Shown here: positions 1 through 6,558 of the stretch, in pieces | Position numbering within the stretch: position 1 is the stretch's first letter | Layout of the letters: every line of letters begins with the position of its first letter | From: Draconibacterium sp. | GTDB taxonomy: Bacteria > Bacteroidota > Bacteroidia > Bacteroidales > Prolixibacteraceae | Direction of reading: 5' to 3' | Assembly: GCA_030595485.1 (NCBI GenBank) | Contig: JAUVDE010000075.1 | Span: forward strand, 1 to 10,673 | DNA: 10,673 nucleotides | Notes under the pieces: generated by a model | Database searches by the model: none | What the model was told of the DNA's origin: nothing | The model's input: only the letters and a program-made list of their open reading frames with translations | Made by a program: the position numbers and the translations under genes

Positions 1-1088
1 AGATTACTGAAGCGGAAAAATTGGTCAGCGATGATCTAAAAACAGCTATTCAATTCGCGGCTAAGAATATTGAAGTTTTTCACAGCGCGCAAAAACCTAC
101 AATTAACAAACTTGAAACCACTCCCGGAGTTACTTGCTGGCAAAAGGCGGTAGCAATCGAAAAAGTTGGTTTATATATTCCGGGTGGTACTGCTCCCCTA
201 TTTTCAACGGTTTTAATGTTGGCACTTCCTGCGCAAATTGCAGGTTGTAAAGAAATCGTGCTTTGTTCGCCTCCCAATAAAAATGGAAAAATTCATCCGG
301 CAATTTTGTATGCCGCAAAAATTGCAGGCGTAACACAAATTTACAAACTGGGCGGTGTTCAGGCAATTGGAGCAATGGCGTTTGGTACCAAAACTGTTCC
401 AAATACTTACAAAATTTTTGGTCCCGGAAACCAATATGTTATGGCAGCCAAACAATTGGTTAGCATGAATAATGTTTCCATTGATATGCCCGCCGGACCA
501 TCCGAAGTATTGGTTATTGCCGATAAAACATCGAATGCAGCGTTTGTGGCTTCCGACTTGCTTTCGCAGGCTGAACATGGAGCCGACAGTCAAGTTATTT
601 TGGTGGCTGATAACGAAGAAACAGTTAAGCAAGTAAATGCTGAAGTTGAAAAACAAGTAGTGCTACTTCCACGAAGAAAATTTGCAGAAAAAGCTTTATC
701 GAACAGTGTTTATATTGTTCTGGAAGATAACAAAGACAGAATTGACTTAATAAACGAATACGCTCCGGAACATTTGATTATCAGCACAAAAAATTACACT
801 GAAATTTCGGAACAAATTACAAATGCAGGATCTGTATTTTTAGGTGAATTAACGCCTGAAAGTGCGGGAGATTATGCTTCTGGGACAAACCATACATTAC
901 CCACAAATGGTTGGGCACGTTCATACAGCGGAGTTAACCTCGATAGTTTTCTGAAAAAAATTACGTTTCAGGAAATAACTGAAACCGGACTAAAAAATAT
1001 TGGACCGACAATTGAGCTTATGGCTGCCGCCGAGGAACTTGAAGCCCACAAAAATGCAGTAACTTTACGTTTGAAAGAGATACAATAA
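1..1088 (+). CDS. hisD: Histidinol dehydrogenase (5'-truncated by window edge)
   Basis: Catalyses the last two steps of histidine synthesis, oxidising L-histidinol to L-histidine with two NAD+; cytosolic, zinc-dependent. The frame is open from base 3 with no credible start, so the true start lies upstream; about 361 residues are visible of a usual ~430, so roughly 70 N-terminal residues are missing. Visible family hallmarks are the PGGTAPLFS segment, the FGPGNQYV loop, the zinc ligands Gln (567-569) and His (576-578) in SQAEHGAD, the catalytic Glu-His pair in APEHLI (768-773), the zinc Asp in GDYASGTNH (870-872) and the C-terminal zinc His in EAHKNAV (1047-1049). All expected catalytic residues in the visible part are present, so it should be functional. 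It ends one base before the hisC start, so the two are surely co-transcribed. hisG is the expected upstream neighbour (inference). Confidence 0.97.
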   Translation, partial: ITEAEKLVSDDLKTAIQFAAKNIEVFHSAQKPTINKLETTPGVTCWQKAVAIEKVGLYIPGGTAPLFSTVLMLALPAQIAGCKEIVLCSPPNKNGKIHPAILYAAKIAGVTQIYKLGGVQAIGAMAFGTKTVPNTYKIFGPGNQYVMAAKQLVSMNNVSIDMPAGPSEVLVIADKTSNAAFVASDLLSQAEHGADSQVILVADNEETVKQVNAEVEKQVVLLPRRKFAEKALSNSVYIVLEDNKDRIDLINEYAPEHLIISTKNYTEISEQITNAGSVFLGELTPESAGDYASGTNHTLPTNGWARSYSGVNLDSFLKKITFQEITETGLKNIGPTIELMAAAEELEAHKNAVTLRLKEIQ

Positions 1089-1089
1089 A

Positions 1090-2121
1090 ATGGATATTAA
1101 TCAACTACTACGAAAAAATATACAATCGTTAAAACCGTATTCTTCGGCAAGAGATGAGTACACAGGAGAAGCAATGGTTTTTCTCGATGCCAACGAAAAC
1201 CCGTTTAACGAGCCCTATAACCGCTACCCCGACCCGCTTCAGAAAGAAGTAAAAGAGAAAATTTCGAAGCTTAAAAGTGTAGCCACCCAAAATATATTTC
1301 TTGGAAACGGTAGCGACGAACCCATCGATTTGCTAATTCGTGCTTTTTGCGAACCAAGAATCGATAATATTGTCAGCATGAACCCAACATACGGAATGTA
1401 CCAGGTTGCTGCTGATATTTCAGGTGTGGAATTAAATAAAGTTTCACTGAACGAAGATTTTGAACTGGGAGCGCAGGAAATTTTGGATGCAACAAACCAG
1501 AATACAAAACTCATTTTCCTTTGTTCACCCAATAATCCCACCGGAAACAGTTTAAATCCTGAGGCACTTCATGTAATTGTAAGTTCATTCAACGGAATTG
1601 TTGTTATCGACGAAGCCTACATCGATTTTGCGCCGGGTAAAACCTTTTTACATGAGATTGACAAATATCCAAACCTTGTAATCCTTCAAACTTTTTCGAA
1701 AGCTTGGGGAATGGCTGGAATTCGTTTGGGAATGGCCTTTGCACAAACTCCAATTATTTCGGTTCTAAATAAAATAAAATACCCATACAACCTGAATATT
1801 TTAACACAGAAGAAAGCGTTGGAATTGCTCGACAAAAAAGTATCTGTTCAGAATTGGGTAAAATTATTAATTGCTGAACGTGAGAAAATGGAAGAACTTT
1901 TGATGGAATTTCCATTTGTAGAAAAGGTTTATCCATCGGACGCTAATTTCCTGCTCGCTAAAATGCACGATGCAAAGGGTGTTTACGATTACTTAGTTGA
2001 AGAAGGAATTATTGTTCGCGATCGTTCGAAAGTACATTTGTGCAAAGACACACTCCGAATTACAATTGGCACATCGGATGAAAACGAAACACTGCTTAAT
2101 GCTTTAAAGAATTTGTTATAA
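1090..2121 (+). CDS. hisC: Histidinol-phosphate aminotransferase
   Basis: PLP-dependent class I/II fold aminotransferase that converts imidazole acetol-phosphate and glutamate to histidinol phosphate and 2-oxoglutarate in the cytosol. The 343 residues match the usual 340-360. The N-terminal FLDANENPFN substrate loop, CSPNNPTGN (about 145-153), the PLP-contacting VIDEAYIDF (172-180), the Schiff-base lysine in TFSKAWGMAGIRLG (K204) with the phosphate-binding Arg212, and the C-terminal LRITIGT arginine (R323) are all visible. The ATG follows the hisD stop after one base, giving translational coupling; no strong Shine-Dalgarno sequence is seen. HisC and aromatic aminotransferases are similar, but the his-operon position between hisD and hisB settles the call. 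Confidence 0.97.
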   Translation: MDINQLLRKNIQSLKPYSSARDEYTGEAMVFLDANENPFNEPYNRYPDPLQKEVKEKISKLKSVATQNIFLGNGSDEPIDLLIRAFCEPRIDNIVSMNPTYGMYQVAADISGVELNKVSLNEDFELGAQEILDATNQNTKLIFLCSPNNPTGNSLNPEALHVIVSSFNGIVVIDEAYIDFAPGKTFLHEIDKYPNLVILQTFSKAWGMAGIRLGMAFAQTPIISVLNKIKYPYNLNILTQKKALELLDKKVSVQNWVKLLIAEREKMEELLMEFPFVEKVYPSDANFLLAKMHDAKGVYDYLVEEGIIVRDRSKVHLCKDTLRITIGTSDENETLLNALKNLL

Positions 2122-2198
2122 ACTAAATAAGGAGGAAGGATCTTTTTGAAAGTTGGACAATCTTCCAACTTCAGTCTTCCATCTTCCGTCTTTTTATT
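2122..2198 (+). repeat. hisC-hisB spacer with hairpin and TCTTCC-rich tract
   Basis: This 77-base spacer starts with a purine tract, GGAGGAAGGA (2131-2140). It continues with an 8-bp perfect hairpin (AAGTTGGA 2150-2157 against TCCAACTT 2164-2171, 6-base loop) and then repeated TCTTCC words (2161, 2175 and 2182) ending in a T-run next to the hisB ATG. The purine tract resembles a Shine-Dalgarno sequence but lies about 60 bases from the start, too far to act directly. The purine and pyrimidine tracts can partly pair around the hairpin. It may be a degenerate intergenic repeat or an mRNA structure modulating hisB; the function is unknown. Confidence 0.5.
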
Positions 2199-3320
2199 AT
2201 GAAACGAGTACTATTTATCGACCGCGACGGCACTTTAAACCTTGAACCAGTAGATGAACAGGTTGATGCTTTTGAAAAAGTGGAATTTCTTCCGAAGGTT
2301 TTCAGAAATATGTATAATATTCAAAATAACCTAGATTACGAACTGGTAATGGTAACCAATCAGGATGGTTTGGGAACCAATTCGTTTCCGGAAGATACTT
2401 TTTGGCCCGTTCAGAATTTCATTGTAAAAGCGTTTGAAAATGAAGGAGTTGTTTTCGATGAGATTTGTATCGACCGAAGTTTTCCAGCAGATAATTTAGC
2501 AACAAGAAAACCGGGAACTGCCATGCTAACCAAATATATGGAAGGCGATTACGATTTAGCGAATAGTTATGTTCTTGGCGACAGATTAACCGATATTCAA
2601 TTGGCTAAAAACCTGGGAGCAAAAGGCATTTTTATAAATAATGGCGATGGCATCGAAGAGATGGAGAAACAAGGTTTAGCCGAAACTTGTGCTTTGGTTT
2701 CGAATGACTGGGATGATATTTATGCATGCGTTGCTTCCCCACAAAGAACTGCAGAAGTAATTCGCACAACAAAAGAAACAGATATTTTAGTTCGATTAAA
2801 CCTTGATGGTTCAGGTGTTTGTAACATATCGAGTGGTTTAAACTTTTTCGACCACATGTTAAACCAAATTGGTCGTCATGCCGGAGTTGACTTAACAGTT
2901 CAGGTTAAAGGCGATTTAGAGGTAGATGAGCACCATACGATAGAAGATACGGCACTTGCTTTAGGCGAAGCTTTTAAAAATGCAGTGGGCAATAAATTAG
3001 GCATGGAACGTTATGGTTTCTGTTTGCCCATGGACGATTGTCTGGCAATGGCTGCCATCGATTTTGGTGGACGCCCTTGGTTAATGTGGGAAGCCGATTT
3101 TAAGCGTGAAATGGTGGGCGACATGCCAACTGAAATGTTTATGCATTTCTTTAAATCATTCTCGGATGCGGCACTTTGCAACCTAAACATTAAGGCAGAA
3201 GGAACCAACGAGCACCATAAAATAGAGGCTATTTACAAAGTGCTGGCAAAAGCGATAAAAATGGCCATTCGTCGCGATGTATTTAATTTTGATTTACCTT
3301 CAACAAAAGGAAAACTTTAA
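2199..3320 (+). CDS. hisB: Bifunctional histidinol-phosphatase / imidazoleglycerol-phosphate dehydratase
   Basis: A fusion of two histidine-pathway enzymes, 373 residues against 355 in E. coli. Residues 1 to ~165 are a HAD-family phosphatase (histidinol phosphate to histidinol): DRDGT with Asp8/Asp10, MVTNQDG (about 51-57) and GDRLTD (128-132). Residues ~182-373 are the dehydratase (imidazoleglycerol phosphate to imidazole acetol-phosphate), with FFDHMLNQIGRH (216-227) and the two metal-binding motifs EHHTIED (244-250) and NEHHKIEA (337-344). The zinc loop of the E. coli phosphatase half (Cys-x-His-x5-Cys-x-Cys) is not conserved: the aligned stretch ICIDRSFPADNLATRKP keeps only Cys90. I recall Bacteroidota HisB proteins looking the same, so this is probably a lineage variant and not decay. 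It lies 77 bases after hisC, in the same direction. Confidence 0.96.
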   Translation: MKRVLFIDRDGTLNLEPVDEQVDAFEKVEFLPKVFRNMYNIQNNLDYELVMVTNQDGLGTNSFPEDTFWPVQNFIVKAFENEGVVFDEICIDRSFPADNLATRKPGTAMLTKYMEGDYDLANSYVLGDRLTDIQLAKNLGAKGIFINNGDGIEEMEKQGLAETCALVSNDWDDIYACVASPQRTAEVIRTTKETDILVRLNLDGSGVCNISSGLNFFDHMLNQIGRHAGVDLTVQVKGDLEVDEHHTIEDTALALGEAFKNAVGNKLGMERYGFCLPMDDCLAMAAIDFGGRPWLMWEADFKREMVGDMPTEMFMHFFKSFSDAALCNLNIKAEGTNEHHKIEAIYKVLAKAIKMAIRRDVFNFDLPSTKGKL

Positions 3321-3436
3321 AGGAGGCAGCCCCTCCTAACCTCCCCGAGGGGGAGAAATTAAGAAAAGAGAATAAATAATAAATACAAACCGCACCCTTC
3401 CGGAAAAAAGTCCCCCTCGGGGGATTTAGGGGGCTT
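3321..3436. repeat. Facing pair of GC-rich palindromic elements between hisB and purU
   Basis: Two related copies of a C/G-block element face each other. The left copy (about 3325-3360) contains GCCCCTCCTAACCTCCCC followed by GAGGGGGAG. The right copy (about 3402-3436), read on the - strand, is AAGCCCCCTAAATCCCCC followed by GAGGGGGAC. Each copy folds on itself: CTCCCC 3341-3346 with GGGGAG 3350-3355, and TCCCCC 3411-3416 with GGGGGA 3419-3424. Together they form a long imperfect inverted repeat around an AT-rich middle (3361-3390). The base composition is very unlike its surroundings. It resembles REP-like or MITE-like intergenic repeats; no transposase is present. Confidence 0.7.
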
Positions 3437-3442
3437 CAAATT

Positions 3443-4327
3443 ATGGAAACAATAAAACCACTTCGGGAAAAGAAAAACACAGCAGTCCTTTTAATACACT
3501 GCCCTGATAAACAAGGGATTCTAGCCACGGTTACTGAATTCTTAAACCAAAATAAAGGAAACATTATTTACCTTGATCAGCACGTTGATAGACAGGAGAA
3601 AATATTTTACATGCGCGTGGAATGGGAATTAGAAAACTTTGCTATTCCATCTGATAAAATTGGAGAGTATTTCGATACACTGATTGGAGCTCCTTTACAA
3701 ATGAATTGGAAAATATATTTTTCGAATGTAGTTCCGCGAATGGCACTATTTGTTTCGAAAATGCCCCATGCTTTATTCGATATCCTGGCACGTTACGCTG
3801 CGGGCGAATGGGACATTGAAATTCCGATGATTATTAGTAACCACGAGACTTTAAAACCAGTAGCCGAGCGATTTGGTATTGATTTTCATTATTTTCCAAT
3901 TAATAAAGAAAACAAAGTTAAACAAGAAGCTGCTGAGTTAAAATTAATGAAGGATAACAATATTGACTTTGTTGTGCTGGCACGCTATATGCAAATTTTA
4001 TCGGAGGATTTTGTGAAAGCTTACCCTAACAAAGTAATAAATATCCACCATTCGTTTTTACCGGCTTTTGCCGGAGCCAAGCCTTATCATGCAGCACATC
4101 AGCGCGGGGTTAAAATTATTGGAGCAACCAGCCATTATGTAACTTCAGAACTGGATGCCGGACCAATTATAGAGCAGGACGTTGCCCGTTGTAGCCATGT
4201 GGACACCATTCCGAAACTAATTCGCAAAGGTCGGGATTTAGAAAAGATTGTGCTTTCAAATGCGGTATACAAACACCTTCAACGCAAAATATTGGTTTAT
4301 AACAACCGAACTGTGGTATTTAACTAA
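3443..4327 (+). CDS. purU: Formyltetrahydrofolate deformylase
   Basis: Hydrolyses 10-formyl-tetrahydrofolate to formate and tetrahydrofolate, balancing the one-carbon pool and supplying formate; cytosolic. Its 294 residues are close to the family's 280-290. An N-terminal ACT domain (about 13-90, starting VLLIHCPDKQGILATVTEFL) is followed by a formyltransferase-fold domain (about 95-285). The catalytic triad is visible: Asn200 and His202 in NIHHSFLPAF, and Asp238 in TSELDAGPII; the His-to-Asp spacing of 36 equals that in PurN. The ACT domain plus HHSFLPAF/GAKPY separate it from PurN and methionyl-tRNA formyltransferase. It is not a histidine gene, yet it sits between hisB and hisH and is flanked on both sides by GC-rich repeats. 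A link is conceivable, since histidine synthesis releases AICAR, whose formylation uses the same folate, but this is inference. Confidence 0.95.
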   Translation: METIKPLREKKNTAVLLIHCPDKQGILATVTEFLNQNKGNIIYLDQHVDRQEKIFYMRVEWELENFAIPSDKIGEYFDTLIGAPLQMNWKIYFSNVVPRMALFVSKMPHALFDILARYAAGEWDIEIPMIISNHETLKPVAERFGIDFHYFPINKENKVKQEAAELKLMKDNNIDFVVLARYMQILSEDFVKAYPNKVINIHHSFLPAFAGAKPYHAAHQRGVKIIGATSHYVTSELDAGPIIEQDVARCSHVDTIPKLIRKGRDLEKIVLSNAVYKHLQRKILVYNNRTVVFN

Positions 4328-4354
4328 GAGCCGTTGAAATGCTGAAGACGGGAA

Positions 4355-4432
4355 TCACCCCCAGTCGCTTCTTCGGCGCTCCTGTCCCCCTGCGCAGGGG
4401 GACAATCGGAACTAAGTGACGATAGGGGGTCA
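4355..4432. repeat. Long GC-rich palindromic element between purU and the thioredoxin gene
   Basis: The centre is a perfect 22-bp palindrome (4383-4404) around TGCGCA with CCCCC/GGGGG arms. Outside it, GTCGCTT (4364-4370) pairs with AAGTGAC (4414-4420) through one G-T wobble, and ACCCCC (4357-4362) pairs with GGGGGT (4425-4430) across a small bulge. The DNA could form a cruciform and the mRNA a long stem. The non-purU part of the spacer otherwise has the A-rich composition of the region. It is different in sequence from the 3321-3436 element but built on the same C-block/G-block plan. It is probably a dispersed intergenic repeat; it lacks a T-run, so it is not a classical terminator. Confidence 0.7.
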
Positions 4433-4474
4433 AAAGAACGAAAAGAGAAATAAAGAAACATATAAAAAAAGAAC

Positions 4475-5026
4475 ATGAAAAAACTGCTTTCCATAATTGT
4501 ACTAACCACCCTCGCACTAACAACATTTGCCCAACTTAAAGAAATTCCAAATCAGGAAATTCCTACGGATTATGGATACATTGTAGAAGTTGGTCAGCAA
4601 ATGCCAGACATTGAAATGGAATTAACCGATGGTTCAAAAGTTTCAACGGCTAGTTTAAAAGGAAAGGTGGTTATGTTACAATTTACTGCAAGCTGGTGTT
4701 CGGTTTGTCGTAAAGAAATGCCACACATAGAAAAAGACATTTGGTTAAAACACAAGAATAATAAAGATTTTGCGTTAATAGGTGTAGATATGGACGAACC
4801 TTTGGATAAGGTAATCGCTTTTCAGAAAAAGATGAAAACCACTTACCCTTTAGCATTAGATCCGCAAGGAAAAATATTTTACACCTTTGCTGCTAAAGGT
4901 ACCGGAGTAACTCGAAATGTAATAATCAACAAATCAGGTAAAATTGTATACATGACTCGTCTGTTTAAAAAAGATGAGTTTAAAGAGATGGTGGAAGTGA
5001 TTGATTTGTTGCTTGCAAGTTCGTAG
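4475..5026 (+). CDS. Secreted TlpA-like thioredoxin-fold protein
   Basis: Predicted periplasmic thiol-disulfide protein of 183 residues. It starts with a clear signal peptide (basic MKK, hydrophobic 4-18, cleavage probably after Ala19 in TTFA-Q). The mature part has the TlpA/AhpC-type opening (GQQMPDIEMELTDG, about 40-53, then LKGKVVMLQFTASWC) and a redox-active Cys75-Ser-Val-Cys78. At the position where thioredoxins normally carry a cis-proline, the sequence reads GTGVTRNVII (143-151), apparently with Thr146 in place of Pro. Likely roles are reduction of periplasmic disulfides or of apocytochrome c, but the substrate cannot be told from sequence. It lies among histidine genes with no evident functional tie. 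The ATG 4475 is supported by the signal peptide directly behind it. Confidence 0.9.
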   Translation: MKKLLSIIVLTTLALTTFAQLKEIPNQEIPTDYGYIVEVGQQMPDIEMELTDGSKVSTASLKGKVVMLQFTASWCSVCRKEMPHIEKDIWLKHKNNKDFALIGVDMDEPLDKVIAFQKKMKTTYPLALDPQGKIFYTFAAKGTGVTRNVIINKSGKIVYMTRLFKKDEFKEMVEVIDLLLASS

Positions 5027-5077
5027 TTCCAAGGCCTAAATGTTAAAAGCCCTCATCCGTAATTTGAAACAATAAAA

Positions 5078-5101
5078 ACTTTACACTAAGCACTTTGCAC
5101 T
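5078..5101 (+). repeat. Short direct repeat before hisH
   Basis: ACTTTACACT (5078-5087) and ACTTTGCACT (5092-5101) are nearly identical decamers 14 bases apart, the second directly abutting the hisH ATG. No Shine-Dalgarno sequence is present. It could be a remnant of a low-complexity intergenic repeat or could matter for ribosome loading; there is no direct evidence for a function. Confidence 0.4.
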
Positions 5102-5701
5102 ATGAACATCGTAATAATAAAATACAATGCCGGCAATATTGAATCGGTAAATAATGCACTAAATCGTTTGGGTGTTGATGCAGAAGTTACGGCAGACCCG
5201 GAAAAAATAAGAAATGCAGATAAAGTTATTTTTCCGGGAGTTGGCGAAGCAAGCACAACCATGGCCTACTTACGTAAAAATAAACTAGATGAGTTAATTG
5301 TTTCGTTAAAACAACCCGTACTTGGCATTTGTCTTGGGTTACAATTAATGTGTTCGCATTCGGAAGAAAACGACACCCAATGTTTGGGGATTTTTGACGA
5401 AAAAGTAAAACGTTTTGTACCAAAGCCGGGGAAAGAATTTATAACTAAAGTTCCACACATGGGATGGAATGCAATAAAAGATTTAAAGAGCAATATTTTT
5501 ACATCAGAACTTGAAAATGAGTATGTTTATTTTGTGCATTCGTATTATGCCGAAAAAAGTGAACACACCATTGCTACTTGCGATTATATTCTGCCTTTTA
5601 GTGCGGCATTACATCGCGATAATTTTTATGCCACACAGTTTCACCCTGAAAAGAGTGGAGACATTGGTTCTGCAATTCTTAAGAATTTTTTAAAAATATA
5701 A
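5102..5701 (+). CDS. hisH: Imidazole glycerol phosphate synthase, glutaminase subunit
   Basis: Class I glutamine amidotransferase that releases ammonia from glutamine for HisF, which builds imidazoleglycerol phosphate and AICAR. Its 199 residues match the family (about 196-205). Visible motifs are the N-terminal YNAGNIESV, the oxyanion-region FPGVGEA (44-50), the nucleophile Cys77 in GICLGLQLM, PHMGWN (118-123) and the catalytic His181/Glu183 in QFHPEKSGDIG. The partner HisF is not in this window; hisA and hisF, usual next neighbours, must be elsewhere if the pathway is complete. The gene follows the thioredoxin gene by 75 bases and precedes argB by 15 bases. Confidence 0.96.
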   Translation: MNIVIIKYNAGNIESVNNALNRLGVDAEVTADPEKIRNADKVIFPGVGEASTTMAYLRKNKLDELIVSLKQPVLGICLGLQLMCSHSEENDTQCLGIFDEKVKRFVPKPGKEFITKVPHMGWNAIKDLKSNIFTSELENEYVYFVHSYYAEKSEHTIATCDYILPFSAALHRDNFYATQFHPEKSGDIGSAILKNFLKI

Positions 5702-5716
5702 TTCGTAAATTGAAGC

Positions 5717-6484
5717 ATGGATAGGTTAACAATAATTAAGGTAGGCGGTAAAGTAGTCGAAAACACCGATTCGTTAAATGCTTTGCTCGATCAGTTTGAT
5801 AAAATATCGGGGAATAAAATTTTAGTACACGGTGGTGGAAGAACCGCAACTGAGATGGCTAAGAAACTGGGCATTGAAACAAAAATGGTGGAAGGGCGTA
5901 GAATTACCGATTCCGACATGCTTGAAGTAGTGACAATGGTGTACGGTGGTTTAGTAAATAAAAAGATAGTTGCTGGCTTGCAAGCGCGTGGTATGAACGC
6001 CGTTGGTTTAACTGGTGCCGACCTTGGACTTATTAAAGCTCATAAACGACCAGTGAAAGATATCGATTATGGATTTGTGGGTGATGTTGACGATGTTAAT
6101 GCATCGGAACTTCGCGTACTAATTAATGAAAATGTTATTCCTGTTGTTGCACCACTCACACACGATGGGAAAGGCCAGTTACTAAATACAAACGCCGATA
6201 CAATTGCATCGGAACTGGCCACAGAACTTTCTAATTATTATAAAGTCTATCTGTTTTACTGCTTTGAGAAAAAAGGTGTACTTGTAGATCCGAACGATGA
6301 ATCAACAGTAATTTACGATCTCGATTTACCTCTATTTAATAAATATAAGGCTGAAGGAATAATTAGCGATGGTATGATTCCAAAACTAGAAAATGGATTC
6401 AGGGCTAAAATGAAAGGCGTTCAGGAAATCCTGATTACTAATCCTGAAAATATTTCTACCGGAAGAGGTACGCGTTTGGTTTAA
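5717..6484 (+). CDS. argB: Acetylglutamate kinase family protein (possibly acting on succinylglutamate)
   Basis: Amino-acid kinase that phosphorylates the gamma-carboxyl of an N-acylated glutamate, the second step of arginine synthesis; cytosolic. Its 255 residues are normal. Hallmarks are KVGGK (Lys8, phosphate binding), the HGGG loop (38-41), GRRITD (60-65), LLNTNADTIA (155-164, substrate-binding Asn and catalytic Asp161) and SDGMIPKLEN with Lys223. The segment normally reading LTDVxGVL is YCFEKKGVL here, which I recall from other Bacteroidota copies. In Bacteroides the pathway uses succinylated intermediates, so the acyl group cannot be assigned from sequence. No other arg gene is near. 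It lies 15 bases after hisH and so probably belongs to the same transcript. A LysZ-type aminoadipate kinase is less likely because no lysW is present. Confidence 0.88.
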   Translation: MDRLTIIKVGGKVVENTDSLNALLDQFDKISGNKILVHGGGRTATEMAKKLGIETKMVEGRRITDSDMLEVVTMVYGGLVNKKIVAGLQARGMNAVGLTGADLGLIKAHKRPVKDIDYGFVGDVDDVNASELRVLINENVIPVVAPLTHDGKGQLLNTNADTIASELATELSNYYKVYLFYCFEKKGVLVDPNDESTVIYDLDLPLFNKYKAEGIISDGMIPKLENGFRAKMKGVQEILITNPENISTGRGTRLV

Positions 6485-6504
6485 CATTTCAATTTGAACA
6501 ATAC

Positions 6505-6542
6505 AAAAAGACCTTCGTAGAACTATCTCCGAAGGTCTTTTT
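6505..6542. terminator. Bidirectional intrinsic terminator
   Basis: A perfect 13-bp inverted repeat: AAAAAGACCTTCG (6505-6517), a 12-base loop, and CGAAGGTCTTTTT (6530-6542). The A and T flanks give a U-run in both directions. It sits between the convergent argB (stop 6484) and the - strand gene (stop at 6559), so it can end both transcripts. Confidence 0.9.
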
Positions 6543-6558
6543 ATAGTGCTATTATCTA

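Noticed and set aside
213..656. 147-residue - strand open frame inside hisD
   Set aside because: An antisense shadow of a well-conserved enzyme gene, with a low-complexity Cys/Phe/Asn-rich product.
3321..4432. CRISPR array or composite transposon suggested by repeats on both sides of purU
   Set aside because: The flanking repeats differ in sequence, there are no regular spacers, no transposase and no matching target-site duplication was seen.
4320..4526. Two short - strand open frames over the purU-thioredoxin spacer
   Set aside because: They run through the palindromic element and the reverse of the signal-peptide codons; there is no family resemblance.
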